Positions 26,101-38,000 of a stretch of 64,000 nt of DNA are shown here, piece after piece (the stretch's first letter is position 1; each line of letters begins with the position of its first letter). This DNA comes from Lingula anatina (taxonomy: Eukaryota > Brachiopoda > Lingulata > Lingulida > Lingulidae): contig NW_019776068.1 in NCBI RefSeq assembly GCF_001039355.2, forward strand, positions 398,072 through 462,071. The letters run 5' to 3'. Below the pieces are notes generated by a model. The model saw nothing but the letters and a program-made list of their open reading frames with translations. It made no database searches and was not told the DNA's origin. Both the position numbers and the translations under genes were made by a program.

Positions 26101-29043
26101 GATTGTCCAACATTGGATTAATGAACCCTTTTGTGAATACTTCTATGGAACTTGCTTTTCAGTGATGTATGTGATCTTTGCTTTGTTCGTTTAACTTAAC
26201 ACAGAAGAATTGTTATTTAACTTAACACAGAAAAATATTCTGAACACATTATGTGTTACATCATCAACCTGGTTGCTCTAATCACAGCTTTCTACAATGT
26301 GATTTGCTTATAGATTACATTACTTACTGACCCTGACTGCTTGTTGTAGAGCACATTATGAAATATGTTTCAGTATCAGGCAGTGCAATAATTTGAGTTG
26401 GAAAGCTTTAATGCTGGGCAGGAATGGTATATTGTAACTGTAGTGCCCACTGTGGGCAAAATTGGAAAAAAAAACTAATGCAAGATTGTTAGAAAGACCA
26501 CTTCTCTGAATTAAAAAAGGGAAGTGTATTACAAAACTGAAACATGAAATGAGAGGCTTGAGCAAGTCTTGAATTATTCTTAAAGCAGTCGTGTTTGATT
26601 GGAATACTTCAATGTGATAATACATGTTTTCTTGGCCCTAAATATTTTTTGTTTGAAAAGAATAGACAGTAAAAATTAGCTCTCTAATAATGTTAGAAAT
26701 ATTGAGATACTTCTGATGGAGATAGAGATAAGTAATCATCTGGAGGAAGAGTTTAACAGAAAAAGAAGATGATTAATTCCATGTTTCTTATTTATCATAT
26801 ACATTTTATTTTTTACCATAATATGATTAATATCTATTACTTGCAAATACATTGTCTGTAGCAGATTGAGGTAGAGACTCTCTTTCTCTACACACAAAAA
26901 AAATTGAATATTGAACTTTGCACAGTATGTGTTCCTTCTAGCATGTTATAGATTATATTAGCCATGGCTGCAATGATTGATTGGGTGTCATAAAACAGCT
27001 TTCCTCGCAATTAATACTGTAATGTGATTTGTATTCAGTCTTCATGGGCAATTTACAGACATGTTTTAATTAACCTTTCTGTCTTCTTCCCTACCCAGCT
27101 GAGTAGCATTATCATTTCCATGAAGTAATTCAAGAGAGAGGAAAATTCCCTTTCATGTAGGATTTAGGTTTATGTAATAAGGGAACGGAGGGAGTATTGC
27201 GTGTGTATATACTAGGACTTGGTTGGTAAATGAGTCCATCTATTTTTATTAACATTCATCTCTAATCATTTCACACCTGCCTGACAGGTGAAATTATTTA
27301 AAGATTTTGGCACTCAAATACACCTTTTGGTATGCTCTGTCATGAAATTTCCACGAGGAATTATATAATCTTATTTAATTTGAGCAATTTCCCCAACTTG
27401 TGTGGGCACCTTTGAAATTACAACAAGAGTTATCCACTGTATGTGACGTCCAAGAGAGTAATTATATGAAAGTGTAGCCAAGATATAATTTGCTTATGAG
27501 TCTGCTGAAGTAACTATTCCACCTGGTCAAAATGGTAACAAAAACTAATCAACAAAGTGGACATGACATAAGTTTTCATGTATTTAGAATTAACATGTGA
27601 TGCTTGGAAGTCAAAATTTTCATCATTTTAGGCAAACAGCAGGGCAAGCATTCCAAGGCAAAAACACCTTTTGTTAATAATGTTTTTTCCAGGTGTAAAA
27701 TATAGTTTTTATTGGGGTCAGTGATGTTAGTGAGCGATAAGATAAATAAAGGAATCTGATAGTAGGAATGGCGGAAAAGAAAATGGCTGACTAACATTGC
27801 AATCTCTATTAACTTCTGTTGGTTTCCTTTGCTTGACAAATGTTTGTGGAAAGACTGAAGATAAATGAACTGTATTTCAGTCTGAGCCACATCATCATAC
27901 AGATACATCCTCCTCGGCTTCAACTCACACTAGCAGTGAGCAGGTAAAAAATGACTATACTCAAAGTCATGAACAGTATGTCTATTGTATTTCTGGTAGA
28001 AAAAAATGTGTATTAGAAGTAGTTGTATTAACAGCGAAACCCTGTCTTCTTGGCAGCATGAATTCTCAGTAAATTTGATTTTTAAGTCAGCAGTATTTTC
28101 ATTCTTGTTAGACTTTGATCAGTGACTAACTGTTCAAAGTCCTACAAACTGGATGTAATTTGTTTCGTTTTTTTCCCCTTCTTTCTATTTTGAGTTAGTT
28201 CGTGTTTAACTGCATTGGATCCCATCTGAAGTATTGTACAGTTGAATAACACACATAACATGCTAATGGTTATCACTAACCAATAGAAATCGCAGCGGCA
28301 TATAAAAGTGTGGATATATAATTATATAACATGATGTGTAGGGCCATTGGGATGTCCTCCAGTACTATAGATTTGGGCAATGTCAATGTTGGTGTGACTC
28401 TGTGTTTGACTCCTTACTATTTATATGACTTCAAGGCTATTTGCCGGTATGGTTGACAAGGACAGAGTACTAATACAGAGATGAGACTAGTTGTACCAAA
28501 TACACATTGTATTGTCTACCAGCTTTACTAAGTCCTGTTATTGTGGGTATAGGTTTAGATTTGGTGAGAATGCTTTAGCAGGGAATATCACACATGTGTT
28601 GTGGGATTTAGTTTGCTCTACTGCAATAGTGGGAATGCATAACCACATAATAGAGTGATATATGTTTAAGAGCCGTGTATACTGTGGTGTTGTTTGATCC
28701 CTTGGCGAGGCTAACATTTCTGTCTGTCCTAAACTGCTGATTATGACAGTGATATCTTGAGAATGGTAATGGCATTATTCTCAAAGTTCATGTCTGGTAC
28801 AACCTTAAACATATTCCAGTTTGAAAATAGAATTTACTTAATCAACATGGATAAGGGATTAGCTGGTGTTTGGGTAATGCACTATAGTGATCTCTTTTAC
28901 AGCATAGTCTGCGTTCTGAAGCCAGTACATCTGAGAAGGAGCCTTCAATTCAGTCTGAACAGGTATTTGTGTGCTGTACCAGATATAATGATAGTTTTTA
29001 ATCTGTTTATAAAGTCTTAGATAGCCACTGCTTTTTAAATCTT

Positions 29044-29082
<39 letters not shown>

Positions 29083-32000
29083 TATTAGTGCAGTGCTATT
29101 TTGTGAAATTCTGTTCAAATTTCTCTTTACAAGTACTAAACATAATTTCTTCATTGTCTAATGACAATGAAAATACTTTGTATCAAGTGTCATTCTTCCC
29201 CGCAGCACTTCCTGGTATTTGCGTTCATCTTCATCTGATGTACAGAGATCAAATGTTAATTGCATCTAATGGCGAATGGATGGCTGTTGTAACTAGATCA
29301 ATTGTGTAGAACCCCTAGAGACCCGCAGCATCATTTTCTCATATCCTATCAATAAATCAGACTCTGAAGAATCAATTTGTGTGGTTGCCTTTCAGCATGA
29401 AGTGAGTGCTCCAGAGTCTGCTGGATCTGATAAAGAGCCTTCAGTACATTCTGATAGGGAACCCTCTATCTCTGACAAAGAGCCATCAGTCCATTCTGAT
29501 AAGGAACCTTCTGTTCATTCTGATCACAACCAGGTACTTGCTCTTATATGTGATCTCTGCAAGTAATGGATCTGATCAAATATGGACACCTAATGCTTGT
29601 AAATTATACTATTGAGAGTAAGCTAGGTTGGTATATATAGATATATTCAACAGGTTTTAGGTTCTAATATAATCTCATGCAGCATTCAAGTATTGTCTTC
29701 AGGACAAGCATGTGTGTGTTTATATTTTACTTAGAATCAGTTAATATAACAAGTTAGAAGTGGGTTACCTCTGGTTACCAATGCCAGTGGATTGTATTTT
29801 AAATATCATGACAGGTCAGTTGGTCACTTGTTTACTGTGTTGGTATATGTCTAGTGGTATAGCATATTTGGATGAAATGTTTGTCATTAGTGTGGTAGGT
29901 TTTGGTTAAAAAAAAAAGAAAAATCTGGATGAGTTATGAATAACAAGCTGTAATTGCAGGACAGTTGTTGTTGTTGTTGTTGTTGTTGTTGCTGTTGTTG
30001 TTTTATTAGTGGGCAGTCCGATGGTGTAATTACCTACTAACATTGTATGTATGAAATGTATACCTACTGATAGTGTTTGGAGGCGTTTTAAAACATAAAT
30101 TCAAAATTGCCTTCACCTTAGTCACAAATTTAACAACTGGGCTTGGATTATACTTCATGTGGGAATAACTAAAATATCATGTAATTACACTAATTTCATT
30201 GTTGAAAATTTTTCTATAAAGTTTTTCTTTTATTATTATACACTGAAATGTCAAGAATAGTTTTACTGCCAGATTAAACAGTTTAAATTTATATCTTTAA
30301 GGTTGTATATTTGAATCAAAAAAGAGGATCATTAGTATTATCAACAGCACAGCAACATTTTAGCCTATGTGTGATTAAAGAGTTTGAACCATTTCTTGCA
30401 TGTTGGTTTAAGCAGGAAGAAGAGGACCTGCCACCGCCGCCCCCACCCCCACCACNCCCCCAACCCTTTATGTCTGAAGAAAGGGAAATAATATATAAAC
30501 AATTCGTAATGGATTTAGTAAAAAGAAGAATGGAAAGGAAAAAATGTTTCTTTGCCAGTGGCTGACAACACTAAACAGATGTTTCAGTTCTCCAAATAAA
30601 AATAATAGGAAAAAAAAAGAAAACCTAAGCACAGTTGTTATGCAGGCAAATAAGATCAATAATAAAACCAGTGCCAGTTGGGAAAATTGCAGTTAGCAAG
30701 TTTAAACACATGCTATGGTTGCATGTTTTTAACTTGTCTGTGCTATGATTAACAGAAATTTGAAGTAAGCACATTGCTGCTTTTCATCAACAAAGTGGTA
30801 CAGTGATAAAAAGCAAATAGTCGTAACATCTGCCATTCTGATTTTTTAGGAGGCCATTTCTGTTGTTTTGACTTTTGTTTTTCAAACCATCTTAGTTCAT
30901 GCTTATGGAAGTGGAGAGATGTGTTTGTAGACTAACAAGTACACTTTGTTTGCATGTTGTCTTGTAATTTGTCTTTTTTTATTTCAGTTCTTCATTTTTT
31001 GCATGCAGTTCCCCACATATCAGCCTGTGTGCATGCCTGTTTTTTATTTTGACAAATTAACCATGGTACTGGTGGTTCGAAAATTTTTTTATATAAGGAA
31101 GACAGTAAAGATATTTTCCTTGTTTGCATGTTAACTTGGTTTTGGCAATAGCATTTTAAACTAGAAAATCACTCAGAGAGTGAAACACTTTGCCAAGGCA
31201 GCTCAATTCTGACTATTGATTTATTTAGTAATAGATCACCACCAAATTCTTATGAATTCTCTGTTAGTCCATTTCTTACCTATCCTGAAAATTTTTATCA
31301 AAATCTGTCCGTAACTTTTTGAGTTAGGCTGTTAACTAATCAACAAAGGCAAAAAGCTAAAAAGGTAAATGAGATTGTGAAAATACTATATTGGTTGATA
31401 GGAGGTGGAAAGAATGATATGATATGATATTATACCATATCAGGTATACCAGCCTGTGGCTTTGCCAGTAATCTTGGAATGTGCTATGGTTCAGAGTCAC
31501 TTACATAAAGTTATCCTTGATTTAACAGCATGGGTGGAGAGGTTTGGGTTGACATCACATTGATTATCCTAGATTGCTTAGGATAATGATACATTGTTTA
31601 TGTAATTGTAGCCTGTCCAGAATGGATCAGCTGTGCAGGAGGACCACTTGGAGGTTGAGAATGAGACAGGAGAGGTGAGAATTCTAAGGGAAAGATTATT
31701 AGATTTATTAGACGTCCTAGCCACTAAGAACAGATATTATATGACAATTTTCCTCCCTCCCAGGGGTGAGGTGTGGAAATAGATTTTAATGAAACGGGTG
31801 ACATTTTGTCATTTTATGTTAGTGATAAGATTGTCCAACATCGGATTAATGAATCCTTTTGTGAATACTTCTATGGAACTTGCTTTTCAGTGATGTATGT
31901 GATCTTTGCTTTGTTCGTTTAACTTAACACAGAAGAATTGTTATTTAACTTAACACAGAAAAATATTCTGAACACATTATGTGTTACATCATCAACCTGG

Positions 32001-35000
32001 TTGCTCTAATCACAGCTTTCTACAATGTGATTTGCTTATAGATTACGTTACTTACTGACCCTGACTGCTTGTTGTAGAGCACATTATGAAATATGTTTAA
32101 GTATCAGGCAGTGCAATAATTTGAGTCGGAAAGCTTTAATGCTGGGCAGAAATGGTATATTGTAACTGTAGTGCCCACTGTGGGCAAAATTGGAAAAAAA
32201 AACTAATGCAAGATTGTTAGAAAGACCACTTCTCTGAATTAAAAAAGGGAAGTGTATTACAAAACTGAAACATGAAATGAGAGGCTTGAGCAAGTCTTGA
32301 ATTATTCTTAAAGCAGTCGTGTTTGATTAGAATACTTCAATGTGATAATACATGTTTTCTTGGCCCTAAATATTTTTTGTTTGAAAAGAATAGACAGTAA
32401 AAATTAGCTCTCTAATAATGTTAGAAATATTGAGATACTTCTGATGGAGATAGAGATAAGTAATCATCTGGAGGAAGAGTTTAACAGAAAAAGAAGATGA
32501 TTAATTCCATTAATTTCTTATTTATCATATACGTTTTATTTTTTACCATAATATGATTAATATCCATTACTTGCAAATACATTGTCTGTAGCAGATTGAG
32601 GTAGAGACTCTCTTTCTCTACACACACAAAAAAAAATTGAATATTGAACTTTGCACAGTGTGTGTTCCTTCTAGCATGTTATAGATTATATTAGCCATGG
32701 CTGCAATGATTGATTGGGTGTCATAAAACAGCTTTCCTCGCAATTGATACTGTAATGTGATTTGTATTCAGTCTTCATGGGCAATTTACAGACATGTTTT
32801 AATTAACCTTTCTGTCTTCTTCCCTACCCAGCTGAGTAGCATTATCATTTCCATGAAGTAATTCAAGAGAGAGGAAAATTCCCTTTCATGTAGGATTTAG
32901 GTTTATGTAATAAGGGAACGGAGGGAGTATTGCGTGTGTATATACTAGGACTTGGTTGGTAAATGAGTCCATCTATTTTTATTAACATTCATCTCTAATC
33001 ATTTCACACCTGCCTGACAGGTGAAATTATTTAAAGATTTTGGCACTCAAATACACCTTTTGGTATGCTCTGTCATGAAATTTCCACGAGGAATTATATA
33101 ATCTTATTTAATTTGAGCAATTTCCCCAACTTGTGTGGGCACCTTTGAAATTACAACAAGAGTTATCCACTGTATGTGACGTCCAAGAGAGTAATTATAT
33201 GAAAGTGTAGCCAAGATATAATTTGCGTATGAGTCTGCTATAATAACTATTCCACCTTGTCAATATGGTAATGCAAACTAATCAACAAAGTGGACATGAC
33301 ATAAGTCTTCATGTATTTAGAATTAACATGTGATGCTTGGAAGTCAAAATTTTCATCATTTTTAGGCAAACAGCAGGGTAAGCATTTCAAGGCAAAAATA
33401 CCTTTTGTTAATAATTTTTTTCCAGGTGAAAAAAAAAAGTTTTATTGGGGTCAGTGATGTTAGTGAGCGATAAGATAAATAAAGGAATCTGATAGTAGGA
33501 ATGGTGGAATAGAAAATGGCTGACTAACATTGCAATCTCTATTAACTTCTGTTGGTAACATTGCTTGACAAATGTTTGTGGAAAGACTGACTTCAGATAA
33601 ATGAACTGTATTTCAGTCTGAGCCACATCATCATACAGATACATCCTCCTCGGCTTCAACTCACACTGGTAGTGAGCAGGTAAAAAAATGACTATACTCA
33701 AAGTCATGAACAGTATGTCTATTGTATTTCTGGTAGAAAAAAATGTGTATTAGAAGTAGTTGTATTAACAGCGAAACCCTGTCTTCTTGGCAGCATGAAT
33801 TCTCAGTAAATTTGATTTTTAAGTATTTTCATTCTTGTTAGACTTTGATCGGTGACTAACTGTTCAAAGTCCTACAAACTGGATGTAATTTGTTTCTTTT
33901 TTTTCCTTCTTTCTATTTTGAGATAGTTTGTGTTTAACTGCATTGGATCCCATCTGAAGTATTGTACAGCTGAATAACACATATAACATGCTAATGGTTA
34001 TCACTAACCAATAGAAATGGCAGCAGCATATAAAAGTGTGGATATATAATTATATAACATGATAGGAAGGGCCATTGGGATGTTCTCCAGTACTATAGAT
34101 TTGGGTAGTGTCAATGTTGGTGTGACTCTGTGTTTGGCTCCTTACTATTTATATGACTTCAAGGCTGTTTCCCAGTGTGGCTGACAAGGACAGAGTACTA
34201 ATACAGAGTTGAGACTAGTTGTACCTAAGACACATTGTTTTGTCTACCAGGTTTACTAAGTCCTGTTATTGTGGGTATAGGTTTATATTTGGTGAGAATG
34301 CTTTAGCAGGGAATATTACATCTGATCACATGTGTGTTGTGGGACTAAGGTTGCTCTACTGCAATAGTGGTAATGCAAAACCACGTAATAGAGTGATATA
34401 TGTTAAAGAGTCGTGTATACTGTGGTGTTGTTTGATCCCTTGGTGAGGCTAACATTTCTGTCTGTCTTAAACTGCTGATTTTGACAGTGATGTCCTGATA
34501 ATGGTAATGGCATTATTCTCAAAGTGTATGTCTGGTACAACCTTAAACATATTCCAGTTTGAAAATAGAATTTACTTAATCAACATGGATAAGGGATTAG
34601 CTGGTGTTTGGGTAATGCACTATAGTGATCTCTTTTACAGCATAGTCTGCGTTCTGAAGCCAGTACATCTGAGAAGGAGCCTTCAATTCAGTCTGAACAG
34701 GTATTTGTGTGCTGTACCAGATATAATAATAGTTTTTTATCTGTTTATATATATAAATTCTTAGATAGCCACTGCTTTTTAAATCTTTTATTTATTTATT
34801 TATATTAGTGCAGTGCTGTTTTGTGAAATTCTGTTCAAATTTCTCTTTACAAGTACTAAACATAATTTCTTCATTGTCTAATGACAATGAAAATACTTTG
34901 TATCAAGTGTCATTCTTCCTCGCAGCACTTCCTGGTATTTGCGTTCATCTTCATCTGATGTACAGAGATCAAATGTTAATTGCGTCTAATGGCGAATGGA

Positions 35001-38000
35001 TGGCTGTTGTAACTAGATCAATTGTGTAGAACCCTCAGAGACCTGCAGCATCATTTTCTCATATCCTATCAATAAATCAGACTCTGAAGAATCAATTTGT
35101 GTGGTTGCCTTTCAGCATGAAGTGAGTGCTCCAGAGTCTGCTGGATCTGATAAAGAGCCTTCAGTACATTCTGATAGGGAACCCTCAATCTCTGACAAAG
35201 AGCCATCAGTCCATTCTGATAAGGAACCTTCTGTTCATTCTGATCACAACCAGGTACTTGCTCTTATATGTGATCTCTGCAAGTAATGGATCTGATCAAA
35301 TATGGACGCCTAATGCTTGTAAATTTTACTAATAAGACTAAGCTTGGTTGATATATATATATATAGATATATTCAACAGGTTTTAGGTTCTAATATAATC
35401 TCATGCAGCATTCAAGTTTTGTCTTCAGGGCAGGCATGTATGTGTTTTTATTTTACTTAGAATCAGTTAATATAACAAATAAGAAGTGGGTTACCTCTGG
35501 TTGCCAATGTCAGTTGATTGTATTTTAAATATCATGACAGGTCAGTTGGTCACTTGCTTACTGTGTGTGTATATGTCTAGTGGTATAGCATATTTGGATG
35601 ACATGTTAGTCATTAGTGTGGTAGGTTTTGGTTAAAAAAAAGAAAAATCTGGATGAGTTAAGAATAACAAGCCATAATTGCAGGACTGTTGTTGTTGTTG
35701 TTGCTGTCGTTGTTGTATTAGTGGGCAGTCAGATGGTGTAATTACCTACTAACATTATATGTATGAAATATATACCTACTGATAGTGTTTGGAGGCGTTT
35801 TAAAACATAAATTCAAAATTGCCTTCACCTTAATCACAAATTTAACAACTGGGCTTGGATTATACATCATGTGGGAGTAACTAAAATATCATGTAATTAC
35901 ACTAATTTCATTGTTGAAAATTTTTCTATTAAGTTTTTCTTTTATTATTATACACTGAAATGTCAAGAATAGTCTTTACTGCCAGATTAAACAGTTAAAA
36001 TTTATATCTTTAAGGTTGTATATTTGAATCAAAAAAGAGGATCATGAGTATTATCAACAGCGCAGCAGCATTTTAGCCTATGTGTGATTAAAGAGTTTGA
36101 ACCATTTCTTGCATGTTGGTTTAAGCAGGAAGAAGAGGACCTGCCACCGCCGCCCCCACCCCCACCGCTGGAGGAGGAAGTCGGTCAGTCTGACCAGGTA
36201 GAGGACATGTCATCTGATTTACACTTTACAACTTACAAAACAATTTACCACTGGGTTTTTTTTTCTGAAAAAGTGCATGGTTGATTCTTGTGTCTAGACA
36301 GAAAAAAGTATTTACATAAATATTTGATATGTTAAATGTACACATATATCCAACAGATAGGTGTATTTTATCTGACGAGGGAAGTAAGTGGATTGATGTT
36401 AGTGATGTTACATTCTTGGAGACTGCCTTTCTTAAAAGCAACATACAGGGGAAAAAAGAGTATTCTGATCATTCTTGTTAAACTGTAGAGTAAAAGTTGA
36501 TATTTATGGTCAGCCAGTTTTTTTCCATCCTCAAATTTGTTTCCAGCAAGAGGAAGCCACAGAGACTATAGAGGCAGAATATGAACCCCCAGTTCACTTA
36601 GAACAGGTACACAGGACTGTGTTTCAATAGTGTTAGGGTTATTACTGTAGATTTATGTATTTTTGGACTTAAAAGAATTTAGGAAACTAGTTTCTTGAAA
36701 GGGTGTGCAACTTTAAACTAGTTATACTGGAAATAGTTTTGATAACTTCTGATATTAATAGTATCCCAGAGCATAGGCAATACAGGTCATGTAGGGTATA
36801 ATAAATGTGGTAGAGGAGATTGACCCCCACCTTTGATATGTTTCAAGCAAGAAGAGATGGCAGAAGAAATACTAGAAGTGGAACCTGAGGTTATAGCTGA
36901 CACATCAGAACAGGTACCACCCAAAGCCAAGTTGTGAGGTGTAGAACTAGTCAAATAGTCCATTTTTGGACTTAAAAAGAATTTACAAAACTAGTTTCTT
37001 AAAAGGGTGTGCCACTTTAAACTTGTTATACCAGGAAAAGTTTTGACAACTTCTGATATTAATAGTATCCCATAGCATAGGCAATACAGGTCATGTAGGG
37101 TATAAATGTGGTAGAGAAGATTGACCCCACCTTTGATATGTTTCAAGCAAGAAGAGATGGCAGAAGAAATACTAGAAGTGGAACCTGAGGTTATAGCTGA
37201 CACATCAGAACAGGTACCACCCAAAACCTAGTTGTGAGGTGTAGAATTAGCCAAATAGTCCATTATTCCTACTCGGGGGGCAGTGGAAAAATAACAATCA
37301 GACAAGACAGAGGGGCCTTTTCAGGCAGATGAGGTATTTGGGAGCACAGTGTTACACTAAATAGAGTGGAACTTGTAAAACAAAGAAGAAAGCATGGGAG
37401 ACAGAAGGTGTCATATGTTAATTATTGTTGATGAAGTTTACATTTGGAATGGGGGATGGCAATACCAAAATTTATTGTAGTCACATGAATAGGGAGTCAT
37501 TTTAGAAGTGGAGATGGGATAGCAAGTCATAAATATTTATTTTGTCATTTTTGCAAGCATGCCTAACAAATCTTAAATAGATGGTTTACTTACAGTGTGA
37601 GGGAGTTAGATTGTCTAGTCAAGGCTAGGTAAAGCCTCTAGTTTTGATGCTAGAATGGTATTAGTAAATAAGAGAGTTGGTGTCCATTAAAAATCAAAAA
37701 TCTAACTGTTTGGATAGTCACCATATTTTTTTTTTAAATTAAAGAAAATCAAATGTTATTTTATGGAGATATTATGCATGGAGATATGTGGTATATTTAA
37801 ATGTGATGTAGAACTCACTTTTGAAGGTACATGGGACAAAGAATGCTGATTGATAATTCCAAAAATTGATCAGTGGAATTTAGAGAATCTTATGGTTATT
37901 AAGAAACTAGTCACTGGGGCACTTAGTTAACCTTTGACAAGGTGCTGGATTATTATTACACTGAATTATGAGAATGCTTTTTCTTAGTGTGAGGACGTGC

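Larger units (their letters stand above)
24711..30455. repeat. 5.7-kb segment, first copy (ends at an N)
   Basis: Starts CCCTTTATGTCTGAAGAAAG after a C-rich stretch and ends inside the poly-proline exon at the N (30456). The next bases resume at the same CCCTTTATGTCTG start. Base differences between the copies are scattered single changes and small indels, including repeat-length changes: (TTTA)n at 29043-29084 is clearly longer than at 34788-34804, and the (TTG)n tract differs between about 29965 and 35689. This fits two haplotypes of one locus. Confidence 0.85.
30464..36167. repeat. 5.7-kb segment, second copy
   Basis: Colinear with 24711-30455 over its whole length, carrying the same four complete exons and the start of the fifth, and then continuing into unique sequence (the rest of the poly-proline exon). 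Confidence 0.85.
36661..37263. repeat. Two tandem 300-bp units, each holding one exon
   Basis: Both units start TTTTGGACTTAAAA and contain GTGT(G)C.ACTTTAAACT, TCTGATATTAATAGTATCCC and an identical exon, then end CAAATAGTCCATT. There is no N between them and the intron parts differ in places, so this looks like a real tandem duplication. Confidence 0.85.
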
